Shown piece after piece: positions 10,013-18,913 of a stretch of 64,000 bases of DNA (its first letter is position 1; each line of letters begins with the position of its first letter). Under the pieces are notes generated by a model that saw only the letters and a program-made list of their open reading frames with translations, ran no database searches and had not been told where the DNA came from. Origin of the DNA: Aquisalibacillus elongatus (lineage in GTDB: Bacteria > Bacillota > Bacilli > Bacillales > Alkalibacillaceae). A program made the position numbers and the translations under genes. The stretch covers positions 434,001-498,000 of the forward strand of contig NZ_RKRF01000008.1 of NCBI RefSeq assembly GCF_003843875.1, written 5' to 3'.

Positions 10013-10855
10013 ATGAATATGAAAACTCAAAAACTCATTCGATTAACGTTAACGTACTTTATGGTGGCGATTGTGTTTGTCATCATTTTATATCCGGTTA
10101 TCTGGATTATTGGTTCTTCCTTAAATCCCGGAAATAGTTTAAGCGGTTCTAGCATGATCCCTGATGACGCGACATTTAAACATTATAAGGAACTGTTTAA
10201 TCTTGAAGAGAGTAACTACTTACGATGGTATTGGAACACGCTAAAGATTTGTTTCTTAACGATGATTATTACGGTTTCGATGATCGCGTTAATGGCGTAT
10301 TCATTCTCAAGATACCGTTTCGTTGGGCGTAAATATGGCCTTATGACGTTTTTAATCTTGCAAATGATCCCGAACTTCGCAGCGCTTATTGCCATTTATG
10401 TCCTAGCGTCTATGACTGGATTAATTGATACGCACTTCGCGTTAATTTTAATCTATGTCGGTGGTTTACTGCCGATGAATACGTGGTTGGCTAAAGGTTA
10501 TTTCGAGACGATTCCGAAAGAGTTGGATGAATCAGCAAAAATGGACGGAGCAGGACACTTCCGTATATTTTGGAGCATCATCTTACCATTAGTTAAGCCA
10601 ATCTTAGCGGTCATTGCGTTGTTTGCGTTTATTACACCGTTTACGGATTTCATTTTAGCCAAAGTTATTCTAAGAACACCGGAGAACTACACTTTAGCAG
10701 TTGGTTTATATGATCTGGTTGCGAATAACTTCGGAGCGGAGTTTACGAAATTCGCAGCAGGTGCTGTTTTAATTGCGATTCCAATTTCAATTGTGTTCCT
10801 ATCATTACAGCGTTACCTCATTTCTGGGCTAACGTCTGGAGGGACGAAAGGATAA
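10013..10855 (+). CDS. mdxG: maltodextrin ABC transporter permease, MalG type
   Basis: Second permease subunit, 280 residues with six predicted membrane segments. The EAA loop DESAKMDGAGHFRIFWSI near residues 180-195 contacts the ATPase. The start ATG 10013 lies one base after the mdxF stop, so the two are translationally coupled. The C-terminus ends in the short Ser/Gly/Thr-rich tail common in MalG. Its partners are MdxE and MdxF; energy probably comes from MsmX. Confidence 0.93.
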   Translation: MNMKTQKLIRLTLTYFMVAIVFVIILYPVIWIIGSSLNPGNSLSGSSMIPDDATFKHYKELFNLEESNYLRWYWNTLKICFLTMIITVSMIALMAYSFSRYRFVGRKYGLMTFLILQMIPNFAALIAIYVLASMTGLIDTHFALILIYVGGLLPMNTWLAKGYFETIPKELDESAKMDGAGHFRIFWSIILPLVKPILAVIALFAFITPFTDFILAKVILRTPENYTLAVGLYDLVANNFGAEFTKFAAGAVLIAIPISIVFLSLQRYLISGLTSGGTKG

Positions 10856-10874
10856 TAGTCAACTAGACATTTAA

Positions 10875-10906
10875 AGATCCCGGCTAGCCGGGGTCTCCTA
10901 TTTTTT
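10875..10906 (+). terminator. terminator after mdxG
   Basis: A GC-rich stem around CCCGGC/GCCGGG (10875-10896, one G-U pair) followed by CTCCTA and TTTTTT at 10901-10906. It lies between mdxG and the GH31 gene and would partly uncouple the transporter from the enzyme and regulator genes. Confidence 0.75.
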
Positions 10907-10936
10907 AGGTAGAACAAACAAAGAGTAGGTGAGAAC

Positions 10937-13297
10937 ATGCAGGATACGAGTTTTGCAATCCATCCAGGTAAGAAGAAATCTTTAAAACATGCAACTTATC
11001 AAGATATTGGACGTTTAATAGATTATGATCAAGACGGCCATCAGTTACATATTCGAGCTGAGCATGGTTTTGTGACGGTTTTATTTTATGACGACAAAAT
11101 CGTGCGCGTGGTGATGAACCCGTATGAAAAGCCGGCTCTAGATGAGAGTTTTGCTGTAGAAATCGAGCCAAAGCGTGACGCTATAAAGGTCATTGATGAA
11201 GGTGAAACGCTTCAACTTGTAGCTGAGGATGTTCAAGTTCACATCCAGAAAGCTCCATTACGTCTGTCGGTTACAGATCATCAAGGCCAGGTGATTGTCT
11301 CTGAGTCGGAACAAGGGATGGCTTATAACAATGACGGTCACGTGATTTGTTTTAAAGATGCACTTCAAGACGATCATTATTATGGATTTGGTGAGAAAAC
11401 AGGTTTTCTCGATAAACGTGGCGAAAAGTATACGATGTGGAATACAGACGTTTATGCTCCGCACAATCCAGAGACGGACCCTCTCTATGAATCTATTCCA
11501 TTTTTTATGACACTTAGAAATGGCAAGGCTTCGGGCGTTTTCTTTGATAATACGTTTAAAACAACGTTTGATATGCGTGTTGATCAGACCGATGTATATA
11601 GCTTTAAAGCCGAGGGTGGCCAGTTGGATTATTATATTTGTGCTGGACCAGGACCCAAGGATGTTTTAGAGCAGTACACAAATCTGACTGGGAAAGCTCC
11701 GTTACCACCGAAGTGGGGGTTAGGTTATCATCAGTCACGTTATAGCTATGAGACAGAAGATGAAGTACGTGAGCTAGTGAAACAATTTACGGAACGCGAA
11801 ATCCCAGTTGATGCGATTCATTTTGATATTCATTATATGAATGGTTATCGGGTGTTTACGTTTGATGAGGATCGTTTTTCGAATCCGAAACAATTAATTA
11901 CAGATATGAAGGAAAAGGGAATTCGTACGGTTCCTATTGTAGACCCTGGCGTTAAAGTAGACGCGGAGTATTCCATTTATCATGAAGGCGTTACAAACGA
12001 TTTATTTTGTAAGTATTTAGAAGGGAATATCTTTTTTGGCGATGTTTGGCCAGGAAAGAGTGCTTTCCCGGATTTCACGAAAGACGCGGCCCGTAAGTGG
12101 TGGGCTGAAAAGCATGAATTTTATACGGAAAAGGGCATCGAAGGTATTTGGAATGACATGAACGAACCTGCCGTCTTCAATGAATCGAAGACGATGGACC
12201 TTGAGGTCATGCATGACAATGATGGCAATCCTAAAACGCACCGTGAGCTGCATAATGTGTATGGTTATTTAATGGGGAAAGCGACTTACGAAGGCATGAA
12301 GTCATTGTTAGATGACAAGCGCCCATTTTTACTAACACGTGCGGGATACGCTGGTGTTCAGAAGTATGCGGCAGTTTGGACTGGAGATAACCGGAGTTTC
12401 TGGGAGCATTTAGAGATGGCGATTCCGATGTGCTTAAACCTTGGAATGTCCGGTGTGAACTACACGGGGCCTGATGTTGGAGGATTCGCGCACGATTCGA
12501 ACGGCGAGCTTCTAACTCGTTGGACGCAATTAGGTGCTTTTACGCCATTTTTCCGTAACCATAGTGCGATTGAGTTCGTTTATCAAGAGCCATGGCAATT
12601 TGGCGAAACGTATGAAGCTATTATAAAAGAATATATTAGACTGCGTTATAAATGGCTTCCGCATTTGTATAAATTGTTTAAAGAAGCATCGGAGACAGGT
12701 GTTCCGATGATGAGGCCGTTATTTTTAGAGTATCCGGATGACGAAGAGACGTATCAATTATCGGATCAGTTTTTAATTGGTCGTAACGTATTAATCGCGC
12801 CGGTTATTCGTCCGGGTGTGAAGCATCGTTTAGTTTATTTACCAGAAGGTGTTTGGTATAACTATTGGTCTGGTGAAAAGTATGAAGGTAATCAGCGAAT
12901 CATCGTTCAAGCTGAAATTGACACGTTGCCGATTTTTGTAAAACAAGGTGCAATGATTCCGGAAGCGAACGTAAAACCATCAACGGCCTATGATGTCGAT
13001 GAGATGACGCTTCATATTTATCCAGACGATGAGACATCATCATATGAACTGTATGACGATGATGGTGAAACGTTTAGTTATGAACGTGGCGAATATTTTG
13101 AGATGGATGTGAAGGTGAAGCGTGATGGGACGCTCGTAACGATTGATGCATCTATTCAGAATGATCGTTATCAGCCTGCTTGGGAAACGGTTAAGTATTG
13201 CATTCATGATGTTTCATCAGATGTTGAAGTGGTATATAATGGTGAAAAACTGGAGCATATTTCATTTGAAAATAGAACGATAACCTTTGAACGTTAA
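10937..13297 (+). CDS. GH31 alpha-glucosidase
   Basis: Cytoplasmic hydrolase (no signal peptide) releasing glucose from maltose or short maltodextrins. Residues 1-~250 are the N-terminal beta domain; the catalytic barrel follows, with the nucleophile Asp in WNDMNEPAVF near 405-415 and the acid/base Asp in AVWTGDNRSFWEH near 485. GPDVGGF near 515 is another GH31 signature. The C-terminal ~150 residues are beta domains with an acidic Asp/Glu-rich stretch. Length 786 is typical. It stands where Bacillus mdx loci carry MalL, so it may replace that GH13 enzyme. Gene order and a 19-base gap tie it to the downstream LacI regulator. Exact linkage preference is not visible. Confidence 0.92.
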   Translation: MQDTSFAIHPGKKKSLKHATYQDIGRLIDYDQDGHQLHIRAEHGFVTVLFYDDKIVRVVMNPYEKPALDESFAVEIEPKRDAIKVIDEGETLQLVAEDVQVHIQKAPLRLSVTDHQGQVIVSESEQGMAYNNDGHVICFKDALQDDHYYGFGEKTGFLDKRGEKYTMWNTDVYAPHNPETDPLYESIPFFMTLRNGKASGVFFDNTFKTTFDMRVDQTDVYSFKAEGGQLDYYICAGPGPKDVLEQYTNLTGKAPLPPKWGLGYHQSRYSYETEDEVRELVKQFTEREIPVDAIHFDIHYMNGYRVFTFDEDRFSNPKQLITDMKEKGIRTVPIVDPGVKVDAEYSIYHEGVTNDLFCKYLEGNIFFGDVWPGKSAFPDFTKDAARKWWAEKHEFYTEKGIEGIWNDMNEPAVFNESKTMDLEVMHDNDGNPKTHRELHNVYGYLMGKATYEGMKSLLDDKRPFLLTRAGYAGVQKYAAVWTGDNRSFWEHLEMAIPMCLNLGMSGVNYTGPDVGGFAHDSNGELLTRWTQLGAFTPFFRNHSAIEFVYQEPWQFGETYEAIIKEYIRLRYKWLPHLYKLFKEASETGVPMMRPLFLEYPDDEETYQLSDQFLIGRNVLIAPVIRPGVKHRLVYLPEGVWYNYWSGEKYEGNQRIIVQAEIDTLPIFVKQGAMIPEANVKPSTAYDVDEMTLHIYPDDETSSYELYDDDGETFSYERGEYFEMDVKVKRDGTLVTIDASIQNDRYQPAWETVKYCIHDVSSDVEVVYNGEKLEHISFENRTITFER

Positions 13298-13316
13298 CCT
13301 TAGGAGAGTATAGACC

Positions 13317-14342
13317 ATGACGCCAACGATAAAAGATGTGGCTAAACTTGCGAACGTGTCGCCTTCGACCGTTTCGCGTGTCATAGCGAATAATCCGAAT
13401 ATCAGTCCAAAGACGAAAGAAGTCGTTCGAGAAGCAATGAATGATCTTGGCTATCACCCGAACTATACGGCGAGGAGCCTTGTGAGCCGTAACACACAAA
13501 CGATTGGACTTGTGATGCCAAGCTCTGGGGATAAAGTATTCCAAAACCCTTTCTTCCCGGAAGTCATTCGTGGAATTAGTACGATATCGCATGATAAAAA
13601 CTTCGGCATTTACATGACGACGGGGAATTCTGAAGAAGAGATTGAACAAGGGGTTTACGATATTGTTCAAGGACGACGCGTCGACGGATTAATCGTGTTA
13701 TCTTCAAAAGTGGAAGATCCAATTATTCATTATTTAATAGATAAAAACTTTCCTTTTACCGTAATTGGGAAGCCTTATAATTTAGAGTCTCAGGTGACGT
13801 TTGTCGATAATGATAATGTGAAGGCAGCTTTTGATGCGACGGAGCACTTAATTCGACTAGGACATAAGCGCATCGCGTTTGTCGGTGGTGGCATGGAATT
13901 AGTGGTCACGATGGATCGTTTAAACGGCTATTTACAAGCTTTAGACGATTCAGGAATCAAACAGCGCGATGAGTACATTGTTCACCATGAATTTTTACGC
14001 GAAGGTGGACGTGATGCGGTCTATGAATTGATGTCGCTTGATACGCCGCCGACAGGGCTAGTCGTCACAGACGATGTGATGGCCTTTGGAATCGTGAATA
14101 CCCTTGAGCAAATGGGTAAAAAAGTCCAACGCGATATATCGATGGTTAGCTTTAACAATGTCATCTTTTCGGAGTTAGCCAATCCATCGTTAACGTCGGT
14201 TGATATCAATATTTTTCAGTTGGGATACGAAGCGGCTCAAAGTTTGTTTGACCAAGTTGATAACCCAAATCTATTACCACGTCGCGTGACGATTCCTCAT
14301 CAGTTAATCGTACGCGATTCATGCGGCAACCCGCCTACCTAA
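13317..14342 (+). CDS. mdxR: LacI-family regulator of maltodextrin genes (MalR/MdxR-like)
   Basis: A DNA-binding regulator of 341 residues. The helix-turn-helix at 1-55 reads TIKDVAKLANVSPSTVSRVI. The periplasmic-binding-like effector domain follows, with VDGLIVLSS near 120 and RDSCG at the C-terminus. Its sequence style resembles Bacillus/Listeria MalR. It closes the mdx locus, 19 bases after the GH31 gene. I infer that it binds the GCAANCGNTTKC sites at 7061, 7195 and 7258; whether it acts as repressor or activator is not decidable from sequence. ATG 13317 follows TAGGAGAG. Confidence 0.88.
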   Translation: MTPTIKDVAKLANVSPSTVSRVIANNPNISPKTKEVVREAMNDLGYHPNYTARSLVSRNTQTIGLVMPSSGDKVFQNPFFPEVIRGISTISHDKNFGIYMTTGNSEEEIEQGVYDIVQGRRVDGLIVLSSKVEDPIIHYLIDKNFPFTVIGKPYNLESQVTFVDNDNVKAAFDATEHLIRLGHKRIAFVGGGMELVVTMDRLNGYLQALDDSGIKQRDEYIVHHEFLREGGRDAVYELMSLDTPPTGLVVTDDVMAFGIVNTLEQMGKKVQRDISMVSFNNVIFSELANPSLTSVDINIFQLGYEAAQSLFDQVDNPNLLPRRVTIPHQLIVRDSCGNPPT

Positions 14343-14360
14343 GATTGGTAGGCTTTTTTT
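14333..14360 (+). terminator. terminator overlapping the mdxR stop codon
   Basis: GCCTACC (14333-14339), 7-base loop, GGTAGGC (14347-14353), then T7. The left arm lies in the last codons of mdxR. Confidence 0.85.
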
Positions 14361-14431
14361 CTTGAGTTTAAAAACTAAAAAATTTTTTGAAATACTAGAC
14401 AACGAGTATCTTCAAGTTGAGCCTGACATGA

Positions 14432-14437
14432 TATAAT
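14432..14437 (+). promoter_or_regulatory. -10 element before the gamma-glutamyltransferase-like gene
   Basis: Perfect TATAAT 39 bases before the start codon; no good -35 at 17 bases (TTCAAG-like). Position fits a promoter of the next gene. Confidence 0.4.
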
Positions 14438-14475
14438 GTACAAAAACTTCATAAAATGATGAGAGGGGTTCCTAG

Positions 14476-16092
14476 ATGACACAGCAGTTTGATAGTTTAT
14501 ATTACCCTTATGCTTCCAGACGAAATGCCGTTTATAGCCGAAAGGGCATGGTGGCAACGTCTCAGCCTTTAGCAGCTGAGGCGGGGATTGAAATGTTAAG
14601 AAAAGGCGGTAATGCGGTTGATGCCGCAATTGCGACTGCAGCGGCATTAACGGTCGTTGAACCGACGTCTAATGGTATTGGCTCGGATGCGTTTGCGATC
14701 GTATGGATTGATGGCAACATTCATGGCCTAAATGCAAGTGGTTATGCACCTCAGCATATGTCGATTGATTCGCTAAATGAAGCCGGTTATGAGGAAATGC
14801 CGACTTTCGGCAAAATTCCGGTGACAGTACCTGGGACGCCAGCGGCTTGGGCTGAGCTATCGGAGAAATTCGGAAAACTTCCGTTTGAGGAGCTGTTTGT
14901 GCCGGCGATTCGTTATGCGGAAGAAGGGTTTCCATTAAGTCCGACATTAGCCTTTCACTGGCAGTCAGCTTATCGTAAATTCAAAGAAATTTTAACGGAT
15001 TCGATATTTGACCATTGGTTTGAAACGTTTGCGCCAGATGGGAAGGCACCGCAAGCAGGTGACTTATGGAAATCACCAGGTCATGCCAAGGCGTTACGTG
15101 AAATTGCAAAAACGAAGGCGCAGTCGTTCTACACAGGTGATTTGGCAGATGAAATTGATGCATTTTTCAAGAAGCATGATGGTTATTTAACTAAAGATGA
15201 TCTCGCCAATTATCAACCTCAATGGGTCAACCCGATTAAAGTGAATTATCGTGGGTATGATGTTTGGGAGATCCCACCGAATGGTCAAGGAATCATTGCG
15301 CTCATGGCATTAAACATTTTAAATGGTTATACGTTCCATGAAAAAGAGTCAGTGGATACGTATCATAAACAGATTGAAGCCGTGAAATTAGCGTTCGCCG
15401 ATGGTTTGGAGTATATTACGGACCAAACAAAAATGGATGTATCGGTTGAGGAGCTATTGTCACAGGACTATGCTGATAAGCGCCGTGAATTAATCGGAGA
15501 TGAAGCCGTTGATCCATCGCCAGGCGAACCACAGCGTGGTGGTACGGTTTATTTATCGACAGCTGATGGCGATGGCAATATGGTCTCGTTCATTCAAAGT
15601 AACTATATGGGATTCGGCTCTGGCATTGTCATTCCGGGTACAGGTATTGCTATGCAAAACCGTGGCCACACATTCTCACTCGACCCGAATCACGTAAATG
15701 CTTTAAAACCTGGCAAGCAAACGTATCATACGATTATTCCGGGCTTTTTATCTAAAGATGGCGAAGCAGTAGGGCCATTTGGTGTGATGGGTGGCTTTAT
15801 GCAGCCGCAAGGACACGTACAAGTGATGATGAATACGATCGATTTTGCGTTAAACCCGCAAGCCTCATTAGATGCGCCGAGGTGGCAGTGGATGAAGGAA
15901 AAGGTTGTTCATGTGGATCCATCCTTCCCTGAACATATTGCGCAAGCCTTACAGCGAAAAGGTCATAATGTAAAGCGCAGCCTATATCACAGTGAGTTTG
16001 GCCGAGGCCAAATCATTTGGCGCGACCCAGATACCGGTGTGCTTTGTGGTGGTACAGAGCCTCGTACGGATGGACATATTGCGGTTTTATAA
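14476..16092 (+). CDS. ywrD: gamma-glutamyltransferase-like Ntn-hydrolase (YwrD type)
   Basis: An Ntn-hydrolase of the gamma-glutamyltransferase/gamma-glutamyl hydrolase family, 538 residues. The N-terminal subunit has the typical GMVATSQPLAAEAGIEMLRKGGNAVDAA start. The processing and nucleophile site is probably Thr357 in GGTVYLSTAD, and PFGVMGGFMQPQGH occurs near 435-450. No signal peptide is seen, so a cytoplasmic enzyme is likely, as for YwrD of B. subtilis. Family members cleave gamma-glutamyl bonds or related amides; the substrate here is unknown. ATG 14476 follows GAGAGGGG. It is monocistronic by position. The chromate-transporter pair at 20012 also has ywr homologues, hinting at an ancestral ywr-like neighbourhood. 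Confidence 0.85.
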   Translation: MTQQFDSLYYPYASRRNAVYSRKGMVATSQPLAAEAGIEMLRKGGNAVDAAIATAAALTVVEPTSNGIGSDAFAIVWIDGNIHGLNASGYAPQHMSIDSLNEAGYEEMPTFGKIPVTVPGTPAAWAELSEKFGKLPFEELFVPAIRYAEEGFPLSPTLAFHWQSAYRKFKEILTDSIFDHWFETFAPDGKAPQAGDLWKSPGHAKALREIAKTKAQSFYTGDLADEIDAFFKKHDGYLTKDDLANYQPQWVNPIKVNYRGYDVWEIPPNGQGIIALMALNILNGYTFHEKESVDTYHKQIEAVKLAFADGLEYITDQTKMDVSVEELLSQDYADKRRELIGDEAVDPSPGEPQRGGTVYLSTADGDGNMVSFIQSNYMGFGSGIVIPGTGIAMQNRGHTFSLDPNHVNALKPGKQTYHTIIPGFLSKDGEAVGPFGVMGGFMQPQGHVQVMMNTIDFALNPQASLDAPRWQWMKEKVVHVDPSFPEHIAQALQRKGHNVKRSLYHSEFGRGQIIWRDPDTGVLCGGTEPRTDGHIAVL

Positions 16093-16125
16093 AACAATTA
16101 TGAGGTTTACGAAATCAAAAATTCA

Positions 16126-16154
16126 TTGTTTACTAAGTAATTTTCAAGTAAAAT
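16126..16154 (+). promoter_or_regulatory. sigma-A promoter of the LacI-rpiA-kdgK operon
   Basis: TTGTTT (16126-16131), 17-base spacer, TAAAAT (16149-16154). Expected transcript start near 16161, 44 bases before the operator at 16205. Confidence 0.55.
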
Positions 16155-16164
16155 AAACCTATCT

Positions 16165-16195
16165 AATAGGCTTGATGTTATTCATCAGGCCTATT
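16165..16195 (+). terminator. hairpin between ywrD and the LacI gene (weak terminator or leader hairpin)
   Basis: AATAGGC-TGATG (16165-16177) pairs with CATCA-GCCTATT (16183-16195) with one mismatch. The downstream tail is only partly T-rich. It can end the ywrD message; if the promoter at 16126 is real it also sits at the very 5' end of the next transcript. Confidence 0.5.
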
Positions 16196-16204
16196 ATTAC
16201 AAAA

Positions 16205-16226
16205 GTTACGTAAACGATTACGTAAC
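16205..16226. promoter_or_regulatory. LacI-family operator (autoregulatory)
   Basis: A 22-bp palindrome with one mismatched pair next to the central CG; its core is GTAAACGATTAC flanked by further symmetric GTTAC/GTAAC. It lies 24 bases before the start of the LacI-family gene, so the regulator probably controls itself and the rpiA-kdgK genes behind it. The core matches the GTAANCGNTTAC palindrome at 5038-5053. Confidence 0.8.
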
Positions 16227-16249
16227 GAGAAAATAATGGTGGTATGCCA

Positions 16250-17266
16250 ATGGTAAAAATCACAATCAAAGAAATTGCAAATATACTTAATGTATCAACA
16301 GCTACTGTTTCTAGAGTATTAAACAACGCTGGTGGCTATTCAGAGGAAACGAAAACTCGTGTGCTGGATGTTTTGGATCAGTATAATTATCAGACAAATG
16401 CCTTGGCTAAGGGCTTAAGAACTAATCGCACCAATAGTATCGGTGTAGTTCTGCCAGATATGACCAATGAGTATTTTGCTAAGATTGCTATTAGTATTGA
16501 AGAGTTTTTTGTTTCTAAGGGTTATACGATCAATATTTATAACGTAAACGAAGATGCTAATAAGGAAAAGCTAATGATGAGAGACCTCGATTCAAGAGGT
16601 GTCGATGGTCTGATTTACGTATCTGGAAACTTGAACACCGCTTTGAATATTTATGAAAAAAACATTCCTATTGTAGCTGTTAATCAGTTGCAATCGTTAG
16701 ATGATCAATTACCAGTTGTTGAATCAGACAACCTAATGGGAGGCTATCTTGCAACGAAAACGTTACTGGAACGTGGATCTAAACGGATTATATTATTGCG
16801 AGATGAACGTGATATTCAGCCTATTAATCAGCGTCATCACGGATTTAGCAAAGCGCTTCAGGAATTTGGATATGATTCTGACTTATTTGTACACCATATT
16901 CCATTCAACGTGGAAAGAGCCGAATCGAACGTTCAGCAATTAATTGAACGTGGTATAAATTTTGATGGGATTTTTGCTAGTTCTGATTTATTGGCTATTG
17001 GTGCCTTAAAAGCCCTTCATCGAAGTGGTATTCAAATCCCTGATGAAGTCCAAGTGATAGGTTTTGATAATATTACGTTTAGTCAGTATAGTTATCCTAC
17101 TTTATCGACGATTCATCAAGATACGAGAGCTTTAGGGATGAAAGCTGCTGAGTTATTACTGAAGAGCATGGAATGTCGTCAAAAGAAACCAATCTCAACC
17201 ATGGTCATACCAGTGACATTAATGGAACGAGAATCAACGAGGTGTTTAGATGGGAAACAGTTCTAA
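16250..17266 (+). CDS. LacI-family transcriptional regulator of the kdgK operon
   Basis: A 338-residue DNA-binding regulator. The helix-turn-helix is at residues 2-50 (TIKEIANILNVSTATVSRVLN), then the hinge helix region and a sugar-binding-type effector domain with RGVDGLIYVSG near 115. ATG 16250 is preferred to ATG 16244, because GGTGG lies 7 bases before it but only one base before 16244. The end overlaps rpiA by 17 bases. Context (rpiA, kdgK, 2-hydroxyacid dehydrogenase) points to a sugar acid or pentose effector, perhaps a KdgR-like role. That assignment is inference. Confidence 0.85.
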   Translation: MVKITIKEIANILNVSTATVSRVLNNAGGYSEETKTRVLDVLDQYNYQTNALAKGLRTNRTNSIGVVLPDMTNEYFAKIAISIEEFFVSKGYTINIYNVNEDANKEKLMMRDLDSRGVDGLIYVSGNLNTALNIYEKNIPIVAVNQLQSLDDQLPVVESDNLMGGYLATKTLLERGSKRIILLRDERDIQPINQRHHGFSKALQEFGYDSDLFVHHIPFNVERAESNVQQLIERGINFDGIFASSDLLAIGALKALHRSGIQIPDEVQVIGFDNITFSQYSYPTLSTIHQDTRALGMKAAELLLKSMECRQKKPISTMVIPVTLMERESTRCLDGKQF

Positions 17267-17939
17267 TAAAAAAAGAAAAGTTGCGCAAAAAGCAATCGAA
17301 TATGTGAAAGATGGAATGGTGTTAGGACTTGGTTCAGGCTCAACGATGTATTGGGTTCTTGAAGAATTAGGTCAAAGAGTCCAAAGTGGTTTAAACATTC
17401 AAGGTATTCCTTCGTCCGTTAAAACACAAAAGCTGGCCAAGGAATTTGGAATTCCATTAACGGATTTTTCTCATGTTCAGGAACTAGATTTAGCAATTGA
17501 TGGAGCAGATGAGATTGATCCTGAATTTCGCTTGATTAAAGGCGGTGGCGGCTCTTTATTACGTGAAAAAATCGTTGATGTCGCAGCGAATAAGTTTATA
17601 GTTGTCGCGGACGATACTAAATTGGTAAATCAATTAGGATCTTATCCATTACCTATAGAAGTCGTAAGGTTTGGCTGGGAGACAACGAAAGATCGAGTGG
17701 AGTCGTTAGGTTGCAAGGCATTGTTACGAGAAGAAAATGGAGAACCATTTGTGACTAATAATCATCAATATATTTTAGACTGTCATTTTAATCAAATCGA
17801 AAAGCCGCATACACTACACAACCAGCTAAAATCAATGGTAGGTGTTATTGAGACTGGTTTATTTTTAGATATGGTGGACCTCGTCATTGTAGGTCGCGAA
17901 CAAGAGGTAACCGTATTAGAAAAGGAGGAATTAATATGA
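17250..17939 (+). CDS. rpiA: ribose-5-phosphate isomerase A
   Basis: Interconverts ribose-5-phosphate and ribulose-5-phosphate in the pentose phosphate pathway. Signatures: GLGSGSTMYW near residues 27-36, DGADEIDPEF near 85-95 with catalytic acids, KGGGGSLLREK near 98-110. Length 229 is normal for RpiA. It overlaps the upstream regulator by 17 bases and the downstream kdgK by an ATGA, so translation is coupled. Most Bacillaceae rely on RpiB, so an RpiA inside a sugar-acid operon is a dedicated extra copy or an acquired one (inference). Confidence 0.92.
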   Translation: MGNSSNKKRKVAQKAIEYVKDGMVLGLGSGSTMYWVLEELGQRVQSGLNIQGIPSSVKTQKLAKEFGIPLTDFSHVQELDLAIDGADEIDPEFRLIKGGGGSLLREKIVDVAANKFIVVADDTKLVNQLGSYPLPIEVVRFGWETTKDRVESLGCKALLREENGEPFVTNNHQYILDCHFNQIEKPHTLHNQLKSMVGVIETGLFLDMVDLVIVGREQEVTVLEKEELI

Positions 17940-18901
17940 GTCAAATTGATGTGTTTACTTTAGGGGAGACGATGGTGTTATTTCAACCAGATCAACATGC
18001 CCCTTTAGATTATGTACATACATTTCCGAAAAAAATTGGTGGTGCTGAGTCAAATGTCGCGATTGGCTTATCACGATTAGGTCATACAGTAAGTTGGTTC
18101 AGTCAATTAGGTGAAGACCCGTTTGGACGTTATATTTTAAAGACTATTCGTGGTGAAGGAGTAAATGTTTCAACTTGTCAGTTCACGAATGAAGCTCCGA
18201 CCGGTTTATTATTTAAAGAACAATTGTCTGCTGAAGACGTAAATGTTTATTATTACCGTCATCAATCAGCGGCGAGTTTTATGAAACCAGAACAGCTTCA
18301 AGAGGATTCAATTGCAAATGCAAAGGTGCTACATATTACAGGTATAACACCGGCCTTAAGTGAATCTGCTTATGCTACAGTGATGAAAGCTATTGAGATT
18401 GCTAAGAAAAACAATGTGAGCGTCTCGTTCGATCCGAATTTACGACTAAAACTTTGGTCAGAAGAACGAGCAAAGGAAGTGTTAAGTGAAATTGTAAAGA
18501 TGGCTGATATTATTTTACCAGGCATGGATGAGGGTGAATTTTTAACTGGCCAAACACAACCTGAAGCGATCTCAGAAGCATTAGATCCTCATAAAGAAAA
18601 AACCATTATAATTAAGCTTGGTGATGAAGGAGCTTATTATTCTTCTGAGAATGAAGAAGGTTATGTGCCAGGTTATTCCGTCAAACAAGTTGTCGACCCT
18701 GTAGGTGCAGGTGATGGATTTGCTGCTGGCATTATTAGTGGTATTTTGCGAAAGGAACCTATTGATCAAGTCGTCAGACGTGCTAATGCGATTGGTGCTA
18801 TGGTCGTCAGTATGACAGGGGATATTGAAGGGTTGCCGTCAGATGAAGCTGTTAAGCGCTTTATGTCACCTGATCAAGAGAACCGAGATGTTAAAAGGTA
18901 A
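17936..18901 (+). CDS. kdgK: 2-keto-3-deoxygluconate kinase (PfkB family)
   Basis: Phosphorylates 2-keto-3-deoxy-gluconate (or the galactonate analogue) at C6, giving KDPG for the aldolase at 30717. PfkB signatures: GGAESNVAIGLSRLG near residues 35-50 and DPVGAGDGFAAGIISG near 255-270, with the catalytic Asp in GAGD. Length 321 is usual. The N-terminus LGETMVLFQPDQ is KdgK-like. ATG overlaps the rpiA stop (ATGA) behind AAAAGGAGGAA. Linked to the 31367 dehydratase by pathway although 13 kb away. Confidence 0.88.
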   Translation: MSQIDVFTLGETMVLFQPDQHAPLDYVHTFPKKIGGAESNVAIGLSRLGHTVSWFSQLGEDPFGRYILKTIRGEGVNVSTCQFTNEAPTGLLFKEQLSAEDVNVYYYRHQSAASFMKPEQLQEDSIANAKVLHITGITPALSESAYATVMKAIEIAKKNNVSVSFDPNLRLKLWSEERAKEVLSEIVKMADIILPGMDEGEFLTGQTQPEAISEALDPHKEKTIIIKLGDEGAYYSSENEEGYVPGYSVKQVVDPVGAGDGFAAGIISGILRKEPIDQVVRRANAIGAMVVSMTGDIEGLPSDEAVKRFMSPDQENRDVKR

Positions 18902-18913
18902 GGAGTGTATCAA